Shown here: piece by piece, positions 1 through 9,101 of the stretch
Layout: the number at the start of each line of letters is the position of its first letter
Numbering within the stretch: the first letter of the stretch is position 1
DNA from: Epilithonimonas bovis DSM 19482
GTDB lineage: Bacteria; Bacteroidota; Bacteroidia; Flavobacteriales; Weeksellaceae
NCBI RefSeq assembly: GCF_900108115.1
Contig: NZ_FTPU01000017.1
Coordinates: forward strand, 1-64,000
DNA length: 64,000 bases
Direction: 5' to 3'
Translations under genes and position numbers: made by a program
Notes under the pieces: model-generated
Databases searched by the model: none
What the model saw: only the letters and a program-made list of their open reading frames with translations
Told to the model about the DNA's origin: nothing

Positions 1-245
1 CTCATTAGAAACATGGTTTTGTACCAAATTAAGAATGAAAGATTAGAATTTTGCATAATCGTTCCACTTTTCAAGGAAATTCTTTTACGACACTTTTTGC
101 ATTCGTAGCTCCAGATGCTTTTAATCCAGAAATGCTCCTTGTGACCGCACTTGCAAACCACTCCGATTTTATCTCTCTGCTCCTTAAAATGAATTCTGCA
201 ATCTTCCTCTCTCCCAAAATGCGTTGTAAAACTAAATATATTCAT
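1..245 (-). CDS. IS1595-like transposase, N-terminal part (runs off left edge)
   Basis: Eighty-one codons are visible from an ATG at 245, continuing past position 1. A zinc ribbon is seen with cysteines at residues 31, 33, 49 and 52, followed by the lysine/arginine-rich stretch and the 'SLKSGTI' segment typical of the N-terminal domain of IS1595-family transposases, which precedes the DDE core. The gene abuts a truncated hsdS fragment, so the insertion sequence may have caused that truncation. The inverted-repeat end of the insertion sequence should lie between about 246 and 300, but I could not define it. The family call rests on the zinc ribbon and its flanks only. Confidence 0.6.
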   Translation of the reverse strand, partial: MNIFSFTTHFGREEDCRIHFKEQRDKIGVVCKCGHKEHFWIKSIWSYECKKCRKRISLKSGTIMQNSNLSFLIWYKTMFLM

Positions 246-257
246 CTAACTAATTAA

Positions 258-680
258 ATTATAAGTAAATATACGAAATTATGTGTAATTACGGATATTC
301 ATAATCCTAATAATATATTAATCTCAAACATACGACCTTATTTAAAAAAAATATATTTTTCAAATACTAGTGGAATTTGTTCATCCGATGTTTTGAACTT
401 TACTACGAATCCAGAATTTTCGCCAAGATTTATTTATTACAATTTACATCAAGATGCTTTTTTTGAGCATATGATGAAAGGAGCAAAAGGCACTAAAATG
501 CCTAGAGGAGATAAAAATCAGATTTTAGATTTTGAAATTCCTAATTTCCCAATTGATTATCAACAAAAAATTGCCAATATCTTGACAGATATTGACAATA
601 AAATTGCATTGAACAATAAGCTAAATGATAATTTATTTTACAAAATCACTCCACTTTTACCTGTCCGTTCATCAGCATAG
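258..680 (+). pseudogene. hsdS target-recognition fragment, inverted relative to hsdS
   Basis: The reading frame is open from 258 and carries HsdS hallmarks: 'LISNIRPY' near 318-341, 'GTKMPRGDK' near 490-516, then 'QQKIANIL' and 'IDNKIALNNKLNDNL' at about 562-633, the start of a central conserved helix. There is no start codon or N-terminus. After 'NDNL' the frame crosses into the antisense of the hsdS 3' end and stops at 680, so both ends are broken. It faces the intact hsdS on the other strand. Such inverted partial hsdS copies are known donors of alternative recognition domains in phase-variable type I systems. Whether this one still recombines is unknown. Confidence 0.7.
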
Positions 681-1875
681 GCAAAAGCCAGTCACGTAAA
701 TCGCTAAGTTGTTGGTTTTGTTTTCTGTTCGTTAAAATGTTTTCTAAATAAGGATCTATTATTTTCTCTAACTCTGTAATTATTTTTAGAGGAGGAACGG
801 AAATTCTACTTTCGATTAAATGATCTTTGGTTATATGCCCCATTGTTGTTTTCCTCAATTCAGCCATCATTTTAAAATGTTGCAAATAATTTGATATTTC
901 AAAAAAGTAAAAGTATTTGGGATATTTTGAAGATGTAACTTTAAATATGTGCTGATTTAATGCTCCTTTGCCTAAACTCCAGATTTTTACATCTAATGTA
1001 GCTGACCAAGAAAATAGAACATCACCATCATAAATTTTATGCTTTTCAGGAATGTCAACTGTTACTTTTTCAGTGTTTTGAGATAGTCCATCATTCATTT
1101 CTTTAATTTTTATAACGGCTAAATAATCCTCGTTCTCATTTAATGGTCTATATTTTTGACAAGCTAGCCCATTTATAAATTCTGCAATATCATATAAACT
1201 TTTCACTTCCCAACCTTCTGGAATCTCCCTCTTCACAACTTCATTAAAAACCATTTTGCCACCGCTTGATTTATAAGGCTTTCCGTTTTCATTTGGGAAA
1301 TCAAACTGTACAAACCAATAGTCGTATAGCGTTTTTGCCATCTGCTCTAAATTATCATTTATCCGATTGTTGAGCTCAATTTTATCATCTATTGTGGATA
1401 AAACAGATGCGATTTTTTGTTGTTCTAATTTATTATTTGGAACTAAAATTTCTTGACGTTTTAAAGCTCCTTCATTTACCCTTTTCCTTCCCGAAGTCCC
1501 TTCCATACAGCTTATAGCTTTTTCTCTAAACAATGGACTTCGCGCTAAATAATAAATGAAATTGGAATCTGAATTTTCATTTTCTCTTAGAACAATAAAT
1601 TCTGAAGAACCGAATGCAACTTCCTCATCATCTAAAATATCTACGTATGCAGTTTTACCATTTTCTAAACAAGGAGTTATTTTAGCAACCAAGGTGTCTC
1701 CATTTCTGAATTTTGGTCCAGATTTATATTCTGAAAACTCATATCCTTTAATCTTCCGTTCAAATACTCCTAGCCTATCCATTGGAATCTTTTTTACTTT
1801 TCCGTTTTTTGGTAAACTTTCTGAAGGATTAAAATCTATAAATTCGCCGATAGATGTTTGCTTCCAATTACTCAT
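646..1875 (-). CDS. hsdS: Type I restriction-modification specificity subunit HsdS
   Basis: This 409-residue protein has the usual HsdS layout: target-recognition domain 1 (about residues 1-150), central conserved helix with 'QQKIASVLSTIDDKIELNN' (about 150-185) and 'LYDYWFVQFDFP', domain 2 (about 215-360), and a C-terminal helix ending 'LRDWLLPMLMNGQVKV'. It sets the DNA sequence recognised by the HsdM/HsdR complex. It overlaps the end of hsdM by 8 bp, so translation is probably coupled. It looks intact. The DNA for its central helix is similar to the inverted fragment at 258-640, including an identical 14-bp stretch (TAAATGATAATTTA). Confidence 0.92.
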   Translation of the reverse strand: MSNWKQTSIGEFIDFNPSESLPKNGKVKKIPMDRLGVFERKIKGYEFSEYKSGPKFRNGDTLVAKITPCLENGKTAYVDILDDEEVAFGSSEFIVLRENENSDSNFIYYLARSPLFREKAISCMEGTSGRKRVNEGALKRQEILVPNNKLEQQKIASVLSTIDDKIELNNRINDNLEQMAKTLYDYWFVQFDFPNENGKPYKSSGGKMVFNEVVKREIPEGWEVKSLYDIAEFINGLACQKYRPLNENEDYLAVIKIKEMNDGLSQNTEKVTVDIPEKHKIYDGDVLFSWSATLDVKIWSLGKGALNQHIFKVTSSKYPKYFYFFEISNYLQHFKMMAELRKTTMGHITKDHLIESRISVPPLKIITELEKIIDPYLENILTNRKQNQQLSDLRDWLLPMLMNGQVKVE

Positions 1876-3484
1876 ACCTCAACTTTTTCAAATTTTCCTG
1901 TATCTTCTTCTCCAACTCTGCACTTTCTGCAAACATTGCTGTCAAATTATTTTCAAAAGAAGTCATCTTGTTTTGAAATTCTTCTGCTGTGATTTCAACA
2001 TATTCTATTTTTACTTCAAAGTATTGACCTGCACTAAAACTGTAATTCTTTTCTTTAATTTGTTCTGCTGAGATCACTACTGAGAAATCTTCTTCAGGCA
2101 GCTTTTGATTCATCGCGTTGATGATGCGTTCTTCCTCTTCTCTGGTTAAAACTGTTCTTTGGTTTTTTCCTTCTTTTATGGTTTTTCCCAATTTAGAAGA
2201 ATCTACCAAAACAATATGTTCATTATCTGCTTCTTTGTCAATAAAAATCACAGAAACGTTGGTTCCCGTACTTGCAAAAATATTACTTGGCATACTTACC
2301 ACACCTCGCAACCAACCTCGATTGATTAACGCTTCCCGTATATTCTTTTCGATTCCGCTTTGCGCCGTAATAAATCCGGTAGGAACAACAATCGCGGCTT
2401 TCCCAGTCGTACTTAAGCTGTGCATAATATGCTGAATGAAAAGCAAATAAATCGACATCGAGTCTTTTTTTGCTTTCGGAACATTGGGAATTCCCGCAAA
2501 AAATCTTTCTTTGAAACTATCTTTATCCAAATCGTTTCTAAAATCTGAAAAATCTAATTTGAAGGGCGGATTGGAAACAATGTAATCAAACTTTTCTTTT
2601 AAATAAGAAGGTTCAGAAATCGTATTTCCTTTAATGATATTTGGGATAGAGTGCGAAAGATTGTTAAGAATTAAATTCAACCTCAACATATTACTCGATT
2701 TTTGAGAAATATCTTCAGAGTAAATCGAACAGTTTTTTTCTCCAATTGCGTGAGCAATGTTCATCAAAAGTGTTCCAGAACCTGCGCTTGGGTCATACAC
2801 TTTCACATTTGTTACAGCATCCTTTACCAAAATAGCTGCCATAATTCTGGCAACTGCGTGAGGTGTATAATATTCGGCATATTTTCCACCACTGTCACTG
2901 TTATAATCTTTGATCAAATATTCGAAAATGGTCGCAAAGAAATCATATTTTTCTTGGAACATTTTCTCAAAACTGAAATTCACTAATTTATTAACCAACG
3001 CTCGTGCAAAAGCATCTCTTTGGGAAGAATCAGTAATGAATTGGCTGAGATCATCAAACATTTTATCTTTTACACCACTTGCCGTTTTTATGGAATAAAG
3101 ATTAGAATTATCAAGGCTGATATTCCGCAATGTTCCGTCAAAATAAGTTTCTGCAAAATTTGCTTTGGTAGAATTGTTGAAAAGATAAGAAATCAAATGT
3201 TCTGGTTGCAGTTTTGGTGCCTTGTTTCCGATTCGGGCGATTAGAAATTTTCTTTCCTCGTCCGACAGTGATTCGTATGACTTCTGAAAATCGTTTGCTT
3301 CAGCTAAGGTTTCATTAATTTTCTTTGCTTCATAGCTGAACTTATCGTTCATATATTTGTAAAGAAAGGTCTGTGATATAATTTTAAATTCGTTTCCGTC
3401 GTTTCCTAAACCGTAGTTAGCACAAACACTTTTTAGGTCATCAATGAGCTTTTTTGTGTTCGATATAAATTCTAAATCTGTCAT
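1868..3484 (-). CDS. hsdM: Type I restriction-modification methyltransferase HsdM
   Basis: This 538-residue N6-adenine methyltransferase has an N-terminal helical domain (about 1-170), an S-adenosylmethionine motif 'DPSAGSG' at residues 231-237, the catalytic 'NPPF' at 305-308, and a C-terminal extension that contacts HsdS. Length and motifs are complete, so methylation is expected to work together with the intact hsdS. The start codon overlaps the hsdR stop by one base (TAATG), which implies translational coupling with the broken hsdR gene upstream. Methylation may therefore depend on how far ribosomes get through hsdR, or on an internal promoter. Confidence 0.95.
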   Translation of the reverse strand: MTDLEFISNTKKLIDDLKSVCANYGLGNDGNEFKIISQTFLYKYMNDKFSYEAKKINETLAEANDFQKSYESLSDEERKFLIARIGNKAPKLQPEHLISYLFNNSTKANFAETYFDGTLRNISLDNSNLYSIKTASGVKDKMFDDLSQFITDSSQRDAFARALVNKLVNFSFEKMFQEKYDFFATIFEYLIKDYNSDSGGKYAEYYTPHAVARIMAAILVKDAVTNVKVYDPSAGSGTLLMNIAHAIGEKNCSIYSEDISQKSSNMLRLNLILNNLSHSIPNIIKGNTISEPSYLKEKFDYIVSNPPFKLDFSDFRNDLDKDSFKERFFAGIPNVPKAKKDSMSIYLLFIQHIMHSLSTTGKAAIVVPTGFITAQSGIEKNIREALINRGWLRGVVSMPSNIFASTGTNVSVIFIDKEADNEHIVLVDSSKLGKTIKEGKNQRTVLTREEEERIINAMNQKLPEEDFSVVISAEQIKEKNYSFSAGQYFEVKIEYVEITAEEFQNKMTSFENNLTAMFAESAELEKKIQENLKKLRYE

Positions 3485-6400
3485 TAGTTGATATAAGATT
3501 GTTGTCTGTATTCGTTTACAACCAACTGGTTAATATTTTGGGTCGTTTCGAAGTCAAGTTTCATTTTTTTGTTGTCTATAAATTTTTGTATAATGATGCT
3601 CAATACTTCATCACTAAAATAATCATTCCCATCTTTCAGGATATTGGTATTGCTTAGAACGAGAAGATCAACCATTATTTTTGTATCCATCAATGCTTCG
3701 TGGATTTGTGTTTCCTGGGCAGAAATACTTCCTTTTTCCATTATTCTTTTGTGGATTCTGGTAAATTTGTCGTCGTTGTTATATTTTGAATTGATATTGG
3801 AGTTTTTATTATTAAGCTCATTTACTCGAGCATAAACAGATTTTAGCAACGTAATATTACTCCTCATATCTTCTTGTGAAACTTCGTCTAAATTTTTATT
3901 TTTAAAAATCCTTTCTAGTTCTTCTCTTAACGTTATAAATTCAGGGTCTTTCTGGTCGATATTTCTTTGTAATTCTTCTCTTGTTTTACGAAGATCACTA
4001 TGAAGCTGAACAGCAATAATCATTTCTTCTTCAGAAACTTTCACAAACTGAAAATAGATATCTTCCAGAGCTACATTCAGCAGATTATTGTTCTCGTCTT
4101 CATTATCAAGGTTTTCTACAAAATTAATACTTGCCAACCTGTCTTGTACAACTTTCAGAAGTTGATTTAATTTAAAGAAATCTATTCCGTTTAATAAATC
4201 ATCATCGCCTTGTAAACGAATAATGTTCCTTAATTCTTTTGCAGAACTGAGAATATTAATAATATCCTGTAATCTTTTCTTATCTGAAATCTGAATGATT
4301 TGGTCAGAAAAATTCTCAGCATTCCTGGTATCGTATTGAAAAAGAAATTCTTTTATTCTTGATTTGTCTTCCTGTATTTCTTCACGTGTTTTAAAGAGAT
4401 TGCTGTAATTCTGCATTTCGTCTCCCAACTCACTTTGTAATTCCTGAAAATAATTATCGTTGGTAATTTTGAATTCTTTAGAAATATCAGCAAAATCGAC
4501 TACATATCCGAATTTATAGTTTTTATAAGGTCGATTGACACGAGTCAGAGTTTGCAGTAAATTTTGATGCTTTACCACTCTCGCCAAATATAATTTCTTT
4601 AATCTTTTCGCATCAAAACCAGTTAACAGCATATTGTAAACAAAAAGAATATCAATATCTCCTGCCTTAAAAGACTTTACATCTTTTTTCCTATACTCTT
4701 TATCATTGATGTCGTGCAGAATCAACGAGGCTTTCAAAGAATCATTGTTGCCATATTTCGCTTTTTCTTCTGCTACACTCAGATAATCTTGAGTTTGTGT
4801 TCCGTATATTTTTTCAAATTCTGCAAAGAGTGCTTTTGCCTGATCAGAACTATCGCAAACCACCATTGCTCCTAGCGAATCATCTTGGTGGGTTTTTCTG
4901 AATGCTTTTAAATCTGTCAGAATATATTCTAACATTGGTTCTGCAAATTTTGGATGTGCAAAAATATCACTTTTGCTAATCGTTCCTTTTTTCAAAATCT
5001 CATCCATAATATCCTGCATCTGTAACTTATACTGCGTATTGATACCTTCTCGTATCAATCGCAAAGTGTAACCATCTGCAATAGATTTGTTGTAATAATA
5101 TTTATGAATGTAATCGCCGAAAATTGCTTTAGAATCGTAATCTTTGGCGACCTCTTTCAAAAGTGGAGTTCCTGTTAAAGCAATTTTTATAGCATTCTCA
5201 TCAGATTTTAAAAGATTGATAAGATAATTCCCCTTCGGATTATAACTTCGGTGTGCTTCATCAATGAAATAGATTCATTGGATATTCAGGTCATAATCTA
5301 AAACTTTTTCAACCGTACTTTCTTCAGTGAATTTCTGGATATTAATTACAGAAATTTCTGGTTCGCCTGTACTGTTTTGTAAAGCACTAATTGTTTTAAT
5401 GTCTGTCAGGAACTCACTTCGGGAATTAACTCGTTTTACAATCAATCCCCTCATTCCAAATTCTGACGTCGCCTGATAAGCTAAATCTAATCGGTCGACC
5501 ACAAAATAAAACTTCGGAATAATATTTTTCTTCTGATAATAATCAGTCAGAAATTTCACATTGTAGTATGCCAAAGCCGTTTTACCACTTCCTTGCGTAT
5601 GCCAAATAATTCCTTTTTTAATAGATTTATCTAAACTTGCTTTAATTGCCTTAGTCGCAAATATCTGGGGATAACGCATAATGTGTTTCTGAATCACATT
5701 CACACCATCAATTTCTTCTTCCACATAAGCCAAACCAAATTGTAAAATAAAAGCCAATCTATCTTTAGAAAGAAGTGAGGTTAAAATTCTATTGGTCGGT
5801 TTGTTGTAATCTTTATTCGTTAGAAATTCATCTGTATTTTTAATTGCAACAATATTATTATCTCTTAAAATTGAGTTTTCTAAATCCTCATTCTCAGGTT
5901 TTAATAAATGGGTAAGATTAAGATTTTCTTCTTCTCTAAAATAATTGAAATGTAAATTCCCATTGGCAGAAGTAGCATAAAAAGCGCCATAAACAGGATC
6001 AATTACGCCATCCTCATATTCCATATTATTGGAGAAAATCATCAATTGCGTAATGTTGGTAAACGTTTTAAAAGCTGCATTGGTAAAACGTCTGTTGATA
6101 CGATTTCTTTCATCAATTACGCCTTGTTTATTATTTGGTTTTTTAACTTCAATAAAAACCAATGGCATTCCATTAATTAAAACAGTAATATCCGGACGAA
6201 ATTCTTCTTCTCCATTTTTATAAGTCAATTCTGTAGTAATATGAAAAGAATTATTCTCGAAATCATCAAAATCAATAAGTTTTATTCCTGAAGTATTAGT
6301 CAATTGCTTAAAAAAGTCTCTGCCTAAATCGTCATTTTTTAATTTAAAACTGACATCTTCTAAAAGTTTAGTTACCTCTCCCGAAGAAAGTTCCGGATTT

Positions 6401-6549
6401 ATATTTGAAATGCTTTCTTTAAAAATATCAGAAAATATATTGTTTTCTTCCAACCGAAATTGCTTTGACCTTGAGATATAAGTATAGCCTAGTCTTGCCA
6501 AATGCAATAAAGCTGGTATTTTAACTCGTGAGTCTTCGTTGAATTTCAT
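3484..6549 (-). pseudogene. hsdR: Type I restriction endonuclease HsdR, interrupted by one in-frame TGA
   Basis: The frame is continuous over 1022 codons except for a single TGA at 5277-5275 (codon 425). The N-terminal half has the nuclease signature (D120, then E134-x-K136 in 'FIEVKKP') and a Walker A 'QGSGKT' at 319-324. The stop falls five codons before the 'DEAH' helicase box. After it the same frame continues with 'LTGTP' and the rest of the motor and C-terminal domains. No base is inserted or deleted, so one substitution explains it; CGA to TGA is the simplest. The product would lack ATP hydrolysis and restriction. A TTG at 5160 could restart translation but gives no nuclease. A sequencing error is possible. 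Confidence 0.85.
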
Positions 6550-6716
6550 CGTAAATCTTAGGTTTCTGTAAATATAACAAAATCAAATAAAGGAAACTAA
6601 AGGAAAACCGTAAAAGAACTAAAATCGAAAAGCTCCTCTCATCAATTTCTGCTCTCCTCTGGAAATCCCGATTTCAGTTGCAGTATTTTAACAATCTCGA
6701 ATTTCAAGAATGATTG

Positions 6717-6851
6717 TTAATTAATACTATAAATCTGCAATTTTGTGAATTTGCATATTTTCTTTACCTCATTAGAAAAATCATCATAGGTGAAAACATA
6801 TCTTTTTGGGAATCGGTCTAAAGTATATGCTATGTAATCAGTACTTTTCAT
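6717..6851 (-). pseudogene. Truncated DUF6088-like (AbiEi-type) N-terminal fragment
   Basis: A 44-codon frame from ATG at 6851 (or 6875, adding eight residues) begins 'MKSTDYIAYTLDRFPK' and continues 'YVFTYDDF', which matches the start of the DUF6088 family of transcriptional-regulator or antitoxin-like proteins as I remember them. Family members are about 200 residues, so this is only a remnant and stops at 6717. It lies between the mobilization genes and hsdR. It may mark where the restriction cassette was acquired. The call rests on a short motif. Confidence 0.45.
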
Positions 6852-6875
6852 TGAATAATTAAAAAGCAAATACAT

Positions 6876-6914
6876 AAAAAATGTCCAGTTTATTAATTAA
6901 AAAACTAGACATTT
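6876..6914 (-). terminator. Intrinsic terminator after the mobilization operon
   Basis: A 13-bp stem (6879-6891 with 6902-6914) is fully paired on the minus-strand RNA if one G-U pair is allowed. It is followed in that direction by a run of six T. It lies 22 bases beyond the end of the membrane-protein gene at 6936. Confidence 0.75.
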
Positions 6915-6935
6915 ATAAATCATTTTAAAAAAAAA

Positions 6936-7568
6936 TTATTCCTTCCTCGCATCAAATCCATCTTTAAATCTCAAAAAATCTTCCCCTTTTTTAGGATTAT
7001 TCTTAATCCAAAGTTGCATAATTTCGGTATTTTCACTCAATATTTTTATCTCCTTTTCATCATAGATTTTTTTTCCTTCACCAGCAATTTCATTTAAAAT
7101 ATCTTGGCGCAGTTCACTTTTTGCTTTGATGCTTTCTTTGTACCATTTGGTTGCGAAATTGATGGAAATTATCATCAATAAAACCGAAAAAACACTAACT
7201 CCAATTCCACTCCAGATAAATTTTTCAAGTCTTTTAACTTTGTTTTCAAAATTTCCATAAAAATCAATGGTTTCTTGAGATAGAACTGTTTCTATTTTGG
7301 TAGGAATATTGGCAAGAAATTCAGATCTTTTCACTTGCTCCAATTCATACAATTTATCGACATCATCATACTTTGCATTTACATCACGCAAACCAGTCTG
7401 GATATGTTTTGACGAATTGATAAAGTCTTCCACAACAAATTCAACTTTTACAAATTGTTCGATATTTGCTTCGTTTGAAGCAATATTTTTCTCGTTAGAT
7501 TTTATCACGTTTTCCAGCAATTCCATTCCGTTACTTTTCGTGTCTTCGTTTTGATTTTGATTTTCCAT
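6936..7568 (-). CDS. Small coiled-coil membrane protein of the mobilization operon
   Basis: This 210-residue protein has a charged N-terminal region predicted to be coiled coil (about 1-110), one clear transmembrane segment at about residues 118-138 ('WSGIGVSVFSVLLMIISIN') and a charged C-terminal tail. There is no signal peptide. It lies 23 bp after the relaxase gene and ends at a terminator, so it is the last gene of the mobilization operon. Genes of this shape after relaxases in Bacteroidota elements are usually left as hypothetical. A role in the relaxosome or in docking to the coupling protein is a guess from position only. Confidence 0.7.
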   Translation of the reverse strand: MENQNQNEDTKSNGMELLENVIKSNEKNIASNEANIEQFVKVEFVVEDFINSSKHIQTGLRDVNAKYDDVDKLYELEQVKRSEFLANIPTKIETVLSQETIDFYGNFENKVKRLEKFIWSGIGVSVFSVLLMIISINFATKWYKESIKAKSELRQDILNEIAGEGKKIYDEKEIKILSENTEIMQLWIKNNPKKGEDFLRFKDGFDARKE

Positions 7569-7591
7569 TTTATTAAATTTATTTTTTATTG

Positions 7592-8512
7592 TTATCTTGA
7601 TTTTCTCTTCTTTTTCTTTAATAATTCATCATCTGAATTGGAGGTATAGGTTGGTTTTAAAAACTCCTCAATTGCTTTTCCAACTTCGCTGATTACGGAG
7701 TCGTTTTTTTGTACATTTCCACTATTTTCTTGGTTTGAATTTTCAGAAAAAACAGTTTCATTATCCAATTTTTTCGCTCTATTTTCATTGAGAATCGCTT
7801 TGATGTCCGCAATTTTTAACTTGCTGGTAATTTCAGAAAGTTTATAGCCTGCTTTATAAATTCTGTCTGTATTGGGATTTTTGTCTTTCTCCATCACGAT
7901 TCGCATTCCCGAAACGCCGTCTTTCACATTCTTGGATAATTGAATTTCAAAACCTCTTTCTTTCATTTTAAAAATAAGTTCATCAAAATTTTTTGCTGAT
8001 TTTAGGGTTTCTTTCAAATTTTTCAGCATCTCTGCTTTTTTCTGAATTCCAATTTCCACATCGGTCAACAAACCTTTTTCTTTACAAACTTCCCGAACTG
8101 CTTCTCCGAATCTTCTTCCTACATCATGTGATTTTACAGTACATTTCCCCGAAATATCAATCCTGTTCACGATAAAATGAATGTGTTTTTGTTTCGTACT
8201 GTTATGAATATCCAATCGAAATTGATTCTTATCGCTCACTCCAATTTTTTCTAAAGCTTTAGTAGCGATTTCTGTAAATTCTTCATCCGTCAACTTTCTG
8301 CCAATCTCGTCGGGTTGAGAAATATAGCCAGTTAAAGCCCATTTTTTCACATTCGTGTTTCGGTCTGCAACGGTTTTCATTTCCAAAAACTGACCTTCAG
8401 CCATTGAACTCAAAAGACAATTTGAAGCCACCATTTCCGCTGTTCCTTTGTCGTTTCCGTTGTATTCTAAAGCGATTTTCGTGATGGTTCTAGTGGTTGC
8501 AGAATTATTCAT
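7592..8512 (-). CDS. mobB: Relaxase (mobilization nuclease)
   Basis: This 306-residue relaxase would nick the element at its oriT and carry the strand into a recipient. The metal-binding signature H-x-H-x3-N-R is at residues 110-117 ('HIHFIVNR'), with a conserved 'HNST' just before it and a long C-terminal region rich in charged residues. The likely catalytic tyrosine is near residue 17 ('ALEYNG'). The start overlaps the upstream mobilization gene by 8 bp. It resembles relaxases of Bacteroidota integrative mobilizable elements; the gene symbol follows that usage and is tentative. Confidence 0.85.
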   Translation of the reverse strand: MNNSATTRTITKIALEYNGNDKGTAEMVASNCLLSSMAEGQFLEMKTVADRNTNVKKWALTGYISQPDEIGRKLTDEEFTEIATKALEKIGVSDKNQFRLDIHNSTKQKHIHFIVNRIDISGKCTVKSHDVGRRFGEAVREVCKEKGLLTDVEIGIQKKAEMLKNLKETLKSAKNFDELIFKMKERGFEIQLSKNVKDGVSGMRIVMEKDKNPNTDRIYKAGYKLSEITSKLKIADIKAILNENRAKKLDNETVFSENSNQENSGNVQKNDSVISEVGKAIEEFLKPTYTSNSDDELLKKKKRKSR

Positions 8513-8954
8513 TTTTCTGAATTTTTGAGTATAAATATTGATGAATCAAATCAACTACATTCTCAATTTTTACTAAAATTTCTTTCTTATTTTCAAAAAC
8601 AGTCCATTCTCGATTTCGCAAAAGATTGGTTATTTTTTTGAAGTGAGTTCCAAATTGAAGCAAGGTCTCATCAGTTTTAAATTCATTGATTTTTAATTCT
8701 TTTTCGAACAAAACATTTCGGATATACGTTGATAATTTGAGCGGATATTTCTCTTGTTTTCGAATCAATAATTCATATTCAGAATTGGTCATTCTTATCG
8801 AAATCACTTTATCCAGTTTTTTGTTTTCTTTAGTTTTTAAACCACCTTTTCTGCCCAATTCTTGGAAATGTTTTTTTCTCTTTTCCTGAGCAATTTTTGT
8901 TTCATTTTCTTTGGTGGCTTGGTTTATAAATTCTTGTAAAAAGTCGTTTTCCAT
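8505..8954 (-). CDS. mobA: Relaxosome accessory protein (MobA/MobC-like)
   Basis: This 149-residue basic protein contains 'ELGRKGGLKTK' followed by a ribbon-helix-helix-like stretch ('KVISIRMTNSEYELL', about residues 48-62) and a helical C-terminus, as in plasmid mobilization relaxosome proteins that bind oriT and help the relaxase nick. It is the first gene of the mobilization operon and its 3' end overlaps the relaxase gene. The cruciform at 9017-9046 lies 62 bp upstream, which is the expected place for oriT. Confidence 0.8.
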   Translation of the reverse strand: MENDFLQEFINQATKENETKIAQEKRKKHFQELGRKGGLKTKENKKLDKVISIRMTNSEYELLIRKQEKYPLKLSTYIRNVLFEKELKINEFKTDETLLQFGTHFKKITNLLRNREWTVFENKKEILVKIENVVDLIHQYLYSKIQKNE

Positions 8955-9016
8955 TTCATTAATTTTTGTGTATTTAAAAACATTTCTGACGATAGGAAGA
9001 AATCAAAAATCTCAAT

Positions 9017-9046
9017 TTTACAATCAGCGACCACGCTTATTGTAAA
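9017..9046. other. Candidate oriT cruciform
   Basis: A 30-bp inverted repeat has arms TTTACAAT and ATTGTAAA around an inner AGCG-ACCA-CGCT hairpin, with a single C/T mismatch between the two stems. Neither strand has a T-run directly after it, so a terminator is unlikely. It lies between the primase gene and the first mobilization gene, where oriT is usually found in mobilizable elements. The nick site itself cannot be read; the stretch 9047-9075 is a candidate. Confidence 0.55.
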
Positions 9047-9101
9047 CTTTGGGTACTTTTTGCACTAGCATCCCACCATATTTTACCTGTGTTTATTTCA
9101 C

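Noticed and set aside
3484-5160. hsdR as two separate genes, the second starting at TTG 5160
   Set aside because: The frame is continuous through 5161-5274 and encodes the DEAH box and following motor residues, so one interrupted gene is the simpler reading.
9017-9046. The cruciform as a terminator of the primase gene
   Set aside because: Neither strand shows a T-run right after the stem, and its place upstream of the mobilization genes fits oriT better.
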